A stretch of 64,000 nt of DNA from Alterisphingorhabdus sp051668705 (lineage in GTDB: Bacteria; Pseudomonadota; Alphaproteobacteria; Sphingomonadales; Sphingomonadaceae), in NCBI RefSeq assembly GCF_051668705.1, contig NZ_CP196351.1, positions 434,001 to 498,000 on the forward strand. Reading direction: 5' to 3'. Numbering within the stretch: the stretch's first letter is position 1; each line of letters starts with the position of its first letter. A model generated the notes under the pieces. The model was given only the letters and a program-made list of their open reading frames with translations, had not been told where the DNA came from and did not search any database. Shown piece by piece: positions 43,281 to 52,957 of this stretch. The position numbers and the translations under genes are program-made.

Positions 43281-44786
43281 ATGAATGAGCATTTGCTGGA
43301 TGATATTGTTATTGTTGGTGGGGGTACAGCCGGATGGATGACGGCTGCGGCGCTGGGCAATTTGCTGCGCGGCACGAAGACAAAGGTCACGCTGATTGAG
43401 TCGGAGGAGATTGGCACAGTTGGTGTAGGCGAAGCCACTATCCCACCTATCATTGCCTATAATGAGATGCTGGGCATAGATGAGAATGAATTTATTCGGG
43501 AGACCAAGGCGACGTTCAAATTGGGCATTGAATTTGTCGATTGGTACGAAAAAGGCTCATCCTATATCCACCCTTTTGGGGATTTTGGTGTCGATTTCGA
43601 TGCTATCCCATTTTACCAATATTGGTTTCACAAAGCACTGGCTGGTGAAAAGGACGACCTCTTTGCATATTCCCTGATGGTTGAAGCATGCCGAAAAAAG
43701 AAATTTATGCGTCCTTTGAAAGACCGGCCAAAATCCGCGCTTGCGGGTATAAATTACGCCTTCCAATTCGATGCAGCGCTCTATGCGGCCTATCTGCGCC
43801 GCTATGCAGAAGATCGCGGTATTGTTCGGGTTGAAGGGCGGGTAGGCAATGTTGCGCAAGATAGCGAAACGGGCCATGTTCAGTCTGTTACCACGACAGA
43901 TGGCCGGACATTATCGGCTGATTTCTTTATTGATTGTTCGGGCTTTCGCGGCCTTTTGATCGAAGGAGCTTTGGCCACTGGCTATGAGGATTGGCGCAGC
44001 CATTTACCATGTGATCGTGCTGTTGCCGTGCCGTGTGAAAAAATAGATGAGCCCATACCCTATACGCGCGCAACCGCGCGAGAGGCCGGCTGGCAATGGC
44101 GGATTCCTTTACAGCACCGCACAGGTAACGGCTATGTTTATTGCAGCGACTATATTGATGATGATGCAGCGTGTGAGACATTATTGTCCAATCTTGATGG
44201 AAAGCCATTGGGTGATCCGCGCTTGCTGCGCTTTGTAACGGGCCATCGCAAAAAATTCTGGAATAAGAATGTGCTGGCGCTCGGTCTGGCGGCCGGTTTT
44301 ATGGAGCCACTGGAATCAACCAGTATCCATCTTATCCAGACCTCTATTGCGCGATTGCTGACACATTTCCCCGACAAGCGTTTTAATCTTGCTGATATTG
44401 AAGCATTTAACAGTAGAACATTGTTCGAATATGAGCGGGTTCGTGACTTTTTGGTACTGCATTACACAGCAACCAAAAGAGATGACACGCCATTTTGGCG
44501 TCATTGCCAGTCGATTCGCACATCAGACAATTTGCAGCGACGGATGAATCAGTTCCGTGCTTCGTCACGTATATTTAGTGAACCAAATGATATTTTTGGG
44601 ACTGCCAGCTGGGTTGCTGTCATGTACGGGCAGGGCATTACGCCTGAAGCATCAAACCCGCTTATTGCAAAAATGCCGATGGAAAGGATCCGTCACGTTA
44701 TAACCAGCATTGGTAATACGATTGCGACTGCATCTGATCAAATGCCCGCCCATAAAACTTTTATCGATGATTGTGTTGGATCATAG
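43281..44786 (+). CDS. Tryptophan-halogenase-like FAD protein (full length, copy 3)
   Basis: A 501-residue paralogue starting 2 bases after copy 2. All halogenase signature positions are retained: GGGTAGWM (about 14-21), GVGEATIPP, the lysine in TFKLGIEFVDW, WQWRIP, and FMEPLESTSIHLIQ. Last gene of the four-gene string. The TonB receptor downstream has its own operator at 44863. Confidence 0.87.
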   Translation: MNEHLLDDIVIVGGGTAGWMTAAALGNLLRGTKTKVTLIESEEIGTVGVGEATIPPIIAYNEMLGIDENEFIRETKATFKLGIEFVDWYEKGSSYIHPFGDFGVDFDAIPFYQYWFHKALAGEKDDLFAYSLMVEACRKKKFMRPLKDRPKSALAGINYAFQFDAALYAAYLRRYAEDRGIVRVEGRVGNVAQDSETGHVQSVTTTDGRTLSADFFIDCSGFRGLLIEGALATGYEDWRSHLPCDRAVAVPCEKIDEPIPYTRATAREAGWQWRIPLQHRTGNGYVYCSDYIDDDAACETLLSNLDGKPLGDPRLLRFVTGHRKKFWNKNVLALGLAAGFMEPLESTSIHLIQTSIARLLTHFPDKRFNLADIEAFNSRTLFEYERVRDFLVLHYTATKRDDTPFWRHCQSIRTSDNLQRRMNQFRASSRIFSEPNDIFGTASWVAVMYGQGITPEASNPLIAKMPMERIRHVITSIGNTIATASDQMPAHKTFIDDCVGS

Positions 44787-44862
44787 GTGCATTGTTAACC
44801 CACTGGAAATACCAATCAAAATAAGAATTTTTCAACGGGAGAATACAAATTTGATTTTTTCG

Positions 44863-44878
44863 TTGACAAGGTTGTCAA
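44863..44878. promoter_or_regulatory. LacI-type operator upstream of the TonB receptor
   Basis: Perfect 7-bp arms TTGACAA and TTGTCAA around a GG centre, identical to the core of the site at 27428. It sits 56 bases before the receptor ATG. Confidence 0.82.
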
Positions 44879-44933
44879 TTTTTCGAAGATATAGGCTAAT
44901 AACAAAATACTATAAATGACATTAGGAGGGGTT

Positions 44934-47900
44934 ATGAAAACCATTTTAGGGCGGTCGCCTACCAATCTGTGCCACAATTTGCTTATAGGCGTTTCGTCGA
45001 TCGGTTTGATTGCAGCTACGCCAGCGTTAGCACAGGAAGCGTTACCGCAAAATGATGCTGAAGATCCTCAAACCGATGCCGGTGCTGAGGATGAAGGCTT
45101 GATCATCGTTTCCGGTATTCGCGAATCGCTCGATTCAGCGCAGAATATCAAACGTAACTCCGACACCGTTGTCGATGTTGTGACGGCATCAGACATTGGC
45201 GCCTTACCAGATCGTTCTGTTTCAGAGGTTCTGCAGCGTGTCCCTGGTGTTTCTATCATTCGCTTTGCTGGTCCTAATGATCCGGATCACTTTGCTATTG
45301 AAGGTTCAGGCGCGGTTATTCGTGGTCTGCCTTTTGTGCGTTCAGAGTTGAACGGACGCGATGTGTTTGGCGCAAGCTCAGGTGCAGTATTAGGGTTTGA
45401 AGATGTTTCGCCCGAATTGCTCGGTAGCGTAGCTGTTTTCAAAAACTCTTCTGCTGATCTCATCGAGGGTGGTGCCGCTGGTACAATCGATCTACGGACC
45501 CGTTTGCCGTTTGACTCTGATGGCCAGACTTTCTCAATCTCGGGCGAGCTTAACTATGGCGACTTGCGTGAAGAATTTGCGCCAACTGTCTCGGCTCTTT
45601 ATTCCAATAACTGGGATACTGGTATCGGCCGTATCGGTATTTTGGCTAATGTCGCATATTCCGAACTGCTATCACGCGCTGATGGTAGCGCCTTTGCCGA
45701 CCCGTTAGATCGTGATGCTGGCGCCGATGGCATATTATTCAATGCTGATGATAATTTGATAACAGACGCTAATGGCAATGCTCTGTTTATTCCAGGTGGC
45801 GGTAGCCTTCGTACGCAAGAATTTGACCGCGAACGTTTTACTATTGCCGGTGCTTTGCAGTGGGAAAGTATTGACGAACGTTGGCAGGCTACTGCACAAT
45901 TCTTCCGCTCAGATTCCGAGCTAGTCTGGGGCGAAAATGTCCTTGAGACGGTTGTGGACGCATCTGGTCCGCGTGCTGGATTTGACCAAAGCGACTTTGT
46001 ATTTGACGATGATGGCGTTTTCGAAAGCGGTACAATCATCGATAATTCACAATGGCGTGGACCGAATGGTACGGCTGCTCTGGTAAGCGGCGCAGGTACG
46101 CAAGGTGGGCAGCAGTTAAATACTTTCCGCACACGCCTTGAAGAGGATCGCACAGAAGATTACGGCTTCAACCTGAAATTTGCGCCGACGGATAATTTGC
46201 GCTTCAATTTCGATGTGCAATATATTGCGACAGAAGCTAATGTGAACGATGTTAGTGTCTTTGGTTCATTTTTTGCGCCTATCGCTATTGATCGTTCCAC
46301 TGGTCAAGTGCCGGATGTTTCATTTGACGTGCCTGACGGTTTCTTTGCAGATCCAAGCAACTTTTTCCTTCGCGCATTTTTGGACCATACAACACAAAAT
46401 GAAGGCGATTCGCTCGCTTTTCGCGGTGATGTTGAATATGACTTTGGCGGCGATGGCTGGTTAAAGTCTGTCCGTGCGGGTGCACGTTATAACCAACAAG
46501 ACCTGTTATTGCGTCAGTCTGACTTTAACTGGGGTGCGATTTCAGAAGTCTGGACAGCCAATGATATTCAAGGGCTGTCTGGCGGCGATTTTAACGCTAT
46601 CCAATCTGTCCTTCTGCTAGGTGGTAACCCTAATCCGGATTTGGATGCGGCGGTTGCGCCGTTGGTAGGCAGTTTCGAATTTGATAATTTCCAACGTGGC
46701 GAAGTTTCAAGTCCGACTGGTACTATTGTCTCTCCCAACGGTATCTCTCCTAGAGATTTTGATGGTTTCCAAAGCACAATATCAACCATCCTGAACGCCG
46801 TTGGTGGCAGCCCATCAGGTGCAAATGTTCTGACTGAGCGGCCAGGCGTTATTGCAGGCACACCATTTTTACCAAGTGAAATTGGCAGTATAACCAGAGA
46901 CAATTTTGCAGCTTATGTCCGTCTTGATTTTGAATCGCCAGAGAGCGATTCTGGTGTTAAGCTGAGCGGTAATGTTGGTTTACGCTATGTGCGTACCGAA
47001 CGATCAGTAGATACATCTATCACTACTGATCCGTTTGATATGATCTTCCCGCCCTCATTGCTCGCTTTATGTGCCCCTGGTGCAGGAGCGGGAATACCCA
47101 ATTTCCAAGTTCCAGCAGCATGTGGTCTTGATTTGGTCGGGCTGGAAACTGCATTTGGCGATGGTCAGTTTATCGAAACAAGAGTTGATACTGATTATGA
47201 GGAGTTTTTGCCAAGTCTAAACCTGAAACTTGATATCCCGGGCGGGCATGTTCTGCGGACGGCTATCTCACGCACTTTGACACGTCCGGGTGTGGATCAG
47301 CTTAATGAGCGTATCTTCGTCAATCAAATTCCTGGAACCATTGTTCCTGATGGCGCAGGTGGTACAGTTACCAACTTTGGCGGATTCCAAGGCAATGCTA
47401 CGGGTAATGCTGCATTGCTTCCGCAAACGGCGTGGAATTTTGACGTAGCGTGGGAGTGGTATTTTGCAACTGCTGGATCGATAACTCTGACTGGTTTTTA
47501 TAAAGAAATCAGTAATTTCATTGCTTTTCAGCCGGTTCCTGTTCCGTTAACATTTGAAGGCGCTGATATTGAGGTGTTGCGTAATACAGAGGTCAATACG
47601 AGCGACACTGGTGATGTTCTTGGTTTCGAACTGGCCTATCAGCAGTTTTTCGATTTCTTGCCAGGGCCATTGAGTGGGCTAGGCCTACAATTCAACTATA
47701 CTTATATTGAAGCCAATGGCGTATCCAACGAGCTGGACACTGCTCTTGCGAGTGATGATCCACCAACCGCACGATTTGATATAGATGACGGTATATTCCC
47801 GCGGGTATCGCGGCATAATATCAACCTGATCGGCCTATATGAAAAATCTGGTGTTCAGGCACGTCTCGCTTATAATTGGCGTAGTTCATTCTTGCTAACA

Positions 47901-48134
47901 GAGCGCGATGTGATCTTCCCATTTGCCTCAATCTTTCAACCAGCAACTGGGCAGCTTGATGCATCCATCTTCTTTGATCTGACGGATAATATCAAAATCG
48001 GTGTCCAAGGTGTGAATCTGTTGGATGATATTACTGTCACTGAGCAGTCTATCTCGGCATCAAGCCAACGAGCACTGCGGAATGCTTTCCGCAATGACAG
48101 GCGCTTTACCTTCATTGCTCGTGCAACATTCTAA
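44934..48134 (+). CDS. TonB-dependent outer-membrane receptor
   Basis: A 1066-residue outer-membrane transporter. The start ATG at 44934 has GGAGGG 4 bases upstream. Signal peptide (LIGVSSIGLIAATPALAQE), plug domain from about 60 (IKRNSDTVVDVVTASDIGALPDRSVSEVLQRVPGVSI) and a beta-barrel ending with a C-terminal aromatic (RRFTFIARATF). No canonical TonB box is visible beyond the post-signal region. The LacI operator upstream and the following terminator show it is a single-gene unit that supplies the locus. Confidence 0.93.
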   Translation: MKTILGRSPTNLCHNLLIGVSSIGLIAATPALAQEALPQNDAEDPQTDAGAEDEGLIIVSGIRESLDSAQNIKRNSDTVVDVVTASDIGALPDRSVSEVLQRVPGVSIIRFAGPNDPDHFAIEGSGAVIRGLPFVRSELNGRDVFGASSGAVLGFEDVSPELLGSVAVFKNSSADLIEGGAAGTIDLRTRLPFDSDGQTFSISGELNYGDLREEFAPTVSALYSNNWDTGIGRIGILANVAYSELLSRADGSAFADPLDRDAGADGILFNADDNLITDANGNALFIPGGGSLRTQEFDRERFTIAGALQWESIDERWQATAQFFRSDSELVWGENVLETVVDASGPRAGFDQSDFVFDDDGVFESGTIIDNSQWRGPNGTAALVSGAGTQGGQQLNTFRTRLEEDRTEDYGFNLKFAPTDNLRFNFDVQYIATEANVNDVSVFGSFFAPIAIDRSTGQVPDVSFDVPDGFFADPSNFFLRAFLDHTTQNEGDSLAFRGDVEYDFGGDGWLKSVRAGARYNQQDLLLRQSDFNWGAISEVWTANDIQGLSGGDFNAIQSVLLLGGNPNPDLDAAVAPLVGSFEFDNFQRGEVSSPTGTIVSPNGISPRDFDGFQSTISTILNAVGGSPSGANVLTERPGVIAGTPFLPSEIGSITRDNFAAYVRLDFESPESDSGVKLSGNVGLRYVRTERSVDTSITTDPFDMIFPPSLLALCAPGAGAGIPNFQVPAACGLDLVGLETAFGDGQFIETRVDTDYEEFLPSLNLKLDIPGGHVLRTAISRTLTRPGVDQLNERIFVNQIPGTIVPDGAGGTVTNFGGFQGNATGNAALLPQTAWNFDVAWEWYFATAGSITLTGFYKEISNFIAFQPVPVPLTFEGADIEVLRNTEVNTSDTGDVLGFELAYQQFFDFLPGPLSGLGLQFNYTYIEANGVSNELDTALASDDPPTARFDIDDGIFPRVSRHNINLIGLYEKSGVQARLAYNWRSSFLLTERDVIFPFASIFQPATGQLDASIFFDLTDNIKIGVQGVNLLDDITVTEQSISASSQRALRNAFRNDRRFTFIARATF

Positions 48135-48169
48135 TCCAGTATAGATATCCTCTCTATACCTGACTCTAT

Positions 48170-48204
48170 ACCGGCCGGTGTTTCAATGCATCGGCCGGTT
48201 TTTT
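48170..48204 (+). terminator. Rho-independent terminator after the TonB receptor
   Basis: GC-rich 8-bp arms ACCGGCCG/CGGCCGGT, a 14-base loop and a TTTTTT run, 35 bases past the stop. Confidence 0.9.
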
Positions 48205-48232
48205 GCGCCTTCAATATCTTTGAAGTGGAGGC

Positions 48233-49342
48233 TTAGAACACCACGACGGAGCGTATACTCTCGCCTGCGTGCATCAGGTCAAAACCCTTGTTGATCTCTT
48301 CCAATGGCAGAACATGCGTGATCATCGGGTCGATCTGAATTTTTCCATTCATATACCAGTCGACGATCTTGGGTACGTCAGTGCGCCCTTTTGCACCGCC
48401 AAAAGCCGTGCCTTTCCAAACTCTGCCCGTCACGAGCTGGAAGGGGCGGGTGGAAATTTCTTTACCCGCTTCAGCGACGCCAACGATGATGCTCTCTCCC
48501 CAACCACGATGACAGGCCTCTAATGCGGTGCGCATGACGTTGGTATTGCCCGTGCAATCAAAGGTGTAATCCGCGCCGCCATCGGTCAACGCGACCAAAT
48601 GCTCGACCAGATCGCCGGAAACCTCAGCCGGATTGACAAAATGTGTCATGCCGAATTTCTCTCCCCAGGCTTTGCGCTCCGGATTGATATCAACGCCAAT
48701 AATTTTGTCTGCGCCAACCATTTTTGCGCCTTGTAAGACATTTAGCCCAATGCCGCCCAACCCGAAAACAATGATGTTGGAACCAGGTTCTACTTTGGCC
48801 GTGTTAGTAACCGCGCCAACTCCGGTGGTGACACCGCACCCAACATAACAGCTTTTGTCAAAAGGTGCGTCGGTGCGGATTTTGGCGACTGCGATTTCAG
48901 GCACGACGATGAAATTCGAAAAGGTGGAGCAGCCCATATAATGATAAACCGGTTGCCCTTTATAGGACATGCGGCTGGTGCCATCGGGCATCAGACCTTG
49001 GCCTTGTGTGCTGCGAATGGCGGTGCACAAATTGGTCTTGCCGGACAGGCAGCTTTTGCACTGGCGGCATTCCGGCGTGTAAAGCGGTATGACATGATCG
49101 TCAGGCGCAACAGAGGTCACGCCTGCACCGACGTCGCGCACTATTCCTGCACCTTCATGGCCCAGAATAGCAGGGAATTTGCCTTCACTGTCCAGCCCGT
49201 CCAGCGTATAGGCATCAGTGTGGCAAATGCCGGTCGCCATGATTTCAATCAATACTTCGCCAGCCTTTGGCCCTTCCAGGTCAAGTTCAACAATTTCCAA
49301 TGGCTTTTTCGCTTCAAAAGCGATGGCTGCGCGGGTTTTCAT
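48233..49342 (-). CDS. frmA: S-(hydroxymethyl)glutathione dehydrogenase (class III ADH)
   Basis: Zinc alcohol dehydrogenase that oxidises the formaldehyde-glutathione adduct to S-formylglutathione with NAD+. Class III features in 369 residues: GHEGAGIVRDVG, the structural zinc cysteines CRQCKSCLSGKTNLC, TGVGAVTNTAKVEPGS, FGLGGIGLNV and ATAFGGAKGRTDV-like end segment. No S-formylglutathione hydrolase gene is adjacent. Confidence 0.93.
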   Translation of the reverse strand: MKTRAAIAFEAKKPLEIVELDLEGPKAGEVLIEIMATGICHTDAYTLDGLDSEGKFPAILGHEGAGIVRDVGAGVTSVAPDDHVIPLYTPECRQCKSCLSGKTNLCTAIRSTQGQGLMPDGTSRMSYKGQPVYHYMGCSTFSNFIVVPEIAVAKIRTDAPFDKSCYVGCGVTTGVGAVTNTAKVEPGSNIIVFGLGGIGLNVLQGAKMVGADKIIGVDINPERKAWGEKFGMTHFVNPAEVSGDLVEHLVALTDGGADYTFDCTGNTNVMRTALEACHRGWGESIIVGVAEAGKEISTRPFQLVTGRVWKGTAFGGAKGRTDVPKIVDWYMNGKIQIDPMITHVLPLEEINKGFDLMHAGESIRSVVVF

Positions 49343-49486
49343 GGGGCAAGTCTTTCTATTGTTATGTTGTGCTCTAAATATGACGCATTGGGCAGATTAT
49401 TTCGACTTTAACGTCAGCCAAGTGCAGTCGGCAATAGACATTTGCACACCAAAGGCGCATGGGGCGCAATTGTTCAAGGAAAAATA

Positions 49487-51562
49487 ATGTCATTAGAAAA
49501 TATCCCCGCTTTATTGAGTGAGGCATTGGCCGCGCGCGAATATACCACGCTGACGCCTGTCCAGACCGCCGTCATTGAAGATGAAGCGGAAGGTAGAGAC
49601 CTTATTGTCTCTGCGCAAACGGGTTCCGGTAAGACGGTTGCCTTTGGCCTGGCCATGGCGCCGCAAATTTTGGATGGTGGGCTGGTGAGCCTGGCCAAAT
49701 TGCCCGCAGCGCTTATCATCGCGCCCACGCGTGAACTTGCTCTACAGGTCAGCCGCGAGCTGATGTGGCTTTATGCCGGAGCGCACACACGCATTGCCAC
49801 CTGTGTTGGCGGCATGGATGCCAGCAAAGAACGGCGTAACCTGAAAAATGGTGCGCAAATTGTTGTCGGCACGCCCGGGCGTCTGCGCGACCATTTGGAG
49901 CGCGGGGCATTGGACCTGTCTGAGCTAAAGGTCGCAGTGCTGGACGAAGCGGATGAGATGCTGGATATGGGCTTTCGCGAGGAGCTGGAAGATATATTGA
50001 ATGCCAGCCCCGATGACCGCCGAACATTGATGTTCTCTGCCACTATGCCGAAGCAGATTGTGTCGCTGGCCAAGCGCTACCAGCAGGATGCGATGCGCAT
50101 TTCAACGGTTACGCAAGATCGCGGCCATGGTGATATTGCCTATCAGGCAGTGACTGTCGCTCCGCCTGACACAGAAAGCGCGGTGGTCAATCTGCTGCGC
50201 CTGCATGAGCCGGACACCGCCATTTTGTTCTGTGCCACGCGAGAGCGGGTGCGGCATTTGCATGCCAAGCTGACCAATCGTGGCTTTAACGCCGTCGCGC
50301 TTTCGGGTGAACATAGCCAGCAAGAGCGCAACCATGCCTTGCAATCATTGCGCGATAAAAGAGCGCGCATCTGCGTGGCGACAGATGTTGCAGCGCGCGG
50401 CATTGATTTGCCCAGTGTTACGCTTGTGGTGCATGTTGAAATTCCGCGCGATGCAGAAGCATTGCAACACCGTTCGGGCCGCACGGGCCGTGCGGGTAAA
50501 AAAGGTACGGCTGTTCTGGTTGTGCCTTATCAGCGGCGCAAGCGGGTGGAATCCATGCTGCGCGGCGCGAAGATCAATGCCGAATGGATTACGGTACCCA
50601 GCGCCGAAGAGATTAAGGCCAAAGATCATGAACGGTTGCTGGAAAAGCTATTGGCACCCGTTGAATTTGATGAGGCCGATATCGCTTTGGGTGCAAAATT
50701 ACTGGAAACGATGAGCCCGGAAAATATAGCCGCTGCTTTGGTTTCTACGCACCGCGCCAAAATGCCATCGGCTGAAGATTTGCTGGATGACGGCAAACGA
50801 GAGCGCGCCAAAGAAACGCACCGTGACGGGTTTGACGATGCCATCTGGTTCCGTGTCAATGTCGGGCGCAGCAACAATGCCGACCCGAAATGGATATTGC
50901 CGCTCATGTGTCGACGCGGCGGCGTTACCCGCAATGATATTGGCGCCATCCGCATCATGGGGAATGAAAGTTTTGTGGCCATCGCCGCCAAATCAGCAGA
51001 GCAATTTGCACAGTCTGTCCAGAACCCCGGACAGGATGAAGATGATGATGTTGAGATCGTGAAAGCCGATGGTCCACCGCGCGATGCCGCGCGAGAGAAC
51101 CGCAAGCGCGGCAAAGGTGGATATCAAGGACGTGGCGGCGAAGGCGGCAGCCATCGCGGCAAACCCAATTTTAAGCGGCGCGAAGACGGTGATGGGGGCA
51201 AACCAAAACGGCGTGAATATAAAGATCGCCCGAAAAAGGATTGGCCCAAAAAAGATGGCCCCCGCAATGATGGACCTCGCAGTGACGGGCCACGCGGTGA
51301 TAGACCCAAAAAAGATGGGTTTGCACCGGACCGAGCAAAAACCGACAATGGGCCGGATAAAGGCAGTGCAGCCGACACTGGCAAACCTGTCGCAAGAGAG
51401 AAATTGCGCCCCGAATATAAGGGTGGGCCCAAGGGCGATTTCAAAAAAGATGGCAAAAAATATGCGCCAAAGAAAGTCGGTGCATCGCCCAAATTTCGCG
51501 GTAAGCAAAAGAATAAAGGCAAACCCGGTGGCGGCAAGCCAGTGAAAAGACGGCAACCGTAA
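49487..51562 (+). CDS. DEAD-box RNA helicase with DbpA-type domain and basic tail
   Basis: RNA helicase of 691 residues. The ATG at 49487 has AAGGA upstream. Motifs: AQTGSGKT (I), PTRELALQV (Ia), DEADEMLD (II), FSAT (III), HRSGRTGRAG (VI). About 450-530 resemble a DbpA-type RNA-binding domain (WFRVNVGRSNNADPKWILPL). The C-terminal 150 residues are a basic low-complexity tail with repeated KKDGPR/DGPRSDGPR units, likely an RNA-binding disordered region. Involved in RNA remodelling or ribosome assembly. Confidence 0.93.
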   Translation: MSLENIPALLSEALAAREYTTLTPVQTAVIEDEAEGRDLIVSAQTGSGKTVAFGLAMAPQILDGGLVSLAKLPAALIIAPTRELALQVSRELMWLYAGAHTRIATCVGGMDASKERRNLKNGAQIVVGTPGRLRDHLERGALDLSELKVAVLDEADEMLDMGFREELEDILNASPDDRRTLMFSATMPKQIVSLAKRYQQDAMRISTVTQDRGHGDIAYQAVTVAPPDTESAVVNLLRLHEPDTAILFCATRERVRHLHAKLTNRGFNAVALSGEHSQQERNHALQSLRDKRARICVATDVAARGIDLPSVTLVVHVEIPRDAEALQHRSGRTGRAGKKGTAVLVVPYQRRKRVESMLRGAKINAEWITVPSAEEIKAKDHERLLEKLLAPVEFDEADIALGAKLLETMSPENIAAALVSTHRAKMPSAEDLLDDGKRERAKETHRDGFDDAIWFRVNVGRSNNADPKWILPLMCRRGGVTRNDIGAIRIMGNESFVAIAAKSAEQFAQSVQNPGQDEDDDVEIVKADGPPRDAARENRKRGKGGYQGRGGEGGSHRGKPNFKRREDGDGGKPKRREYKDRPKKDWPKKDGPRNDGPRSDGPRGDRPKKDGFAPDRAKTDNGPDKGSAADTGKPVAREKLRPEYKGGPKGDFKKDGKKYAPKKVGASPKFRGKQKNKGKPGGGKPVKRRQP

Positions 51563-51581
51563 AGGCCTTAATTTGCAGGTG

Positions 51582-52295
51582 CTAAATTGCAGGGATTGCC
51601 CAATTAATTGGTGCTGTGCCCTGTGATTTTAGGAAATCATTGCACTGGCTGAAATGCTGACACCCCAAAAACCCCTTATAGGCAGATAAGGGGGAAGGGT
51701 GCGGCGCGTGCAGCACAAGATGCCGGCTATCGACAAAAGCAGCCTTTTTCTGCGCATAGCTGCCCCAAAGCATGAAAACCACGCTATGCGGCAGTGCGTT
51801 CACCTGAGCGATAACTGCATCAGTAAACTCCTCCCAACCGCGCCCGCGATGCGATGCGGCTTTGCCCATCTCTACGGTCAAAACAGAGTTAAGCAGCAGC
51901 ACGCCCTGACGCGCCCATGATTCCAGAAAACCATGACTGGCAGGGGCAATGCCCAAATCGCTTTCCAGCTCTTTATAAATATTGACCAAAGAGGGCGGGA
52001 TTTTGACCTGCGGCTGCACTGAAAAGCACAGCCCATGCGCTTGGTTCGGCCCGTGATAAGGGTCTTGTCCCAAAATCACTACGCGCACCGTGTCTAAAGG
52101 GGTTAGGTCGAGCGCGCGAAATATGGCGCTGCCTTTGGGAAAGATCGTTTTTCCCGCTGCTTTTTCCGCACGCAAAAATGCTTTTAGCGCGGTCATGCGC
52201 GGATGCGTGAGCGGCCCCGCCAGCGCGGTTTTCCAGCTTGCGTCGAGCTTTACTGCGTCCAGATCAATCGCACCCAGATTGTCAGACTGGCTCAT
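51582..52295 (-). CDS. ung: Uracil-DNA glycosylase
   Basis: Removes uracil from DNA in base-excision repair. The 237-residue family-1 UDG starts at ATG 52295, overlapping the lipoprotein stop (ATGA). The water-activating motif GQDPYHG and the leucine-loop motif HPSPLS are present. Convergent with the DEAD-box helicase gene. Confidence 0.96.
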   Translation of the reverse strand: MSQSDNLGAIDLDAVKLDASWKTALAGPLTHPRMTALKAFLRAEKAAGKTIFPKGSAIFRALDLTPLDTVRVVILGQDPYHGPNQAHGLCFSVQPQVKIPPSLVNIYKELESDLGIAPASHGFLESWARQGVLLLNSVLTVEMGKAASHRGRGWEEFTDAVIAQVNALPHSVVFMLWGSYAQKKAAFVDSRHLVLHAPHPSPLSAYKGFLGCQHFSQCNDFLKSQGTAPINWAIPAI

Positions 52296-52957
52296 AATGT
52301 TGGTATCGTCTCGCCCCATGGTGGCGGCGGCGCTTCCACTGGTTTGGTGAGATCAAATTCTACACGGAAAAACCGGCCTTCGCGTTTCAGCTCATAGGCA
52401 AATTGCGTGTCATTCACGTCCACTGCCCAGACATTCGTAACCGAGGCAGCAAGGTCATTGGCGTTAAACAGGTCGATAGAGAATTGGTCAACGGGGAATT
52501 CCTGTCGTGTTGCTTGACCAGCTTTAGCAACCGTGCCGCCATAGCGGCTCACACTGTCTTCCTTACCATCCTCATGGCGGTGGACGTGATGCAGTGATAG
52601 GCCGTTTTCGGTGTGGTGGATGACCCAAGTGCGTGAGCGGTTCCATTGCGTGCCTGCTGTCTCACTTGGCATCTCGACATGAAAAGGAATGGCGATCTGT
52701 TCCGCATCACATGCGGCCACATGCATGACCATATTTGCCCCGGCAAAGTCGCTATCTTGCGGATCGTTGGAGGTCAGCTTTCCGGCATAGGCCTTACCGC
52801 ATAGCGCCATCAGCGATGCATAAAATGTGTCTGCTGCGCTTTGCTGATCGGTGCTGTTCTCCGTGCTCGCATCTGCGCCCGTTTCGCTCGTACATCCGCC
52901 GAACGACAAAGATGCAGCGGCAATGACAGCTAATGCTTTATAAGATGTGTTTATCAT
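52292..52957 (-). CDS. Hypothetical lipoprotein, 221 residues
   Basis: The start at MINTSYKAL (52957) overlaps the upstream stop (ATGATAA) and gives a lipoprotein signal ending LSFGGCTS. The mature protein has a serine/glutamate-rich linker and then a beta-rich domain (TWVIHHTENGLSLHHVHRHEDG). The His-rich segment could bind metal. No family is named. It is co-transcribed with the short-chain dehydrogenase and ung. Confidence 0.75.
   Translation of the reverse strand: MINTSYKALAVIAAASLSFGGCTSETGADASTENSTDQQSAADTFYASLMALCGKAYAGKLTSNDPQDSDFAGANMVMHVAACDAEQIAIPFHVEMPSETAGTQWNRSRTWVIHHTENGLSLHHVHRHEDGKEDSVSRYGGTVAKAGQATRQEFPVDQFSIDLFNANDLAASVTNVWAVDVNDTQFAYELKREGRFFRVEFDLTKPVEAPPPPWGETIPTL

Noticed and set aside
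51240..51540. Repeated units that could be a minisatellite
   Set aside because: They encode the basic low-complexity tail of the DEAD-box helicase and are explained as coding repeats.
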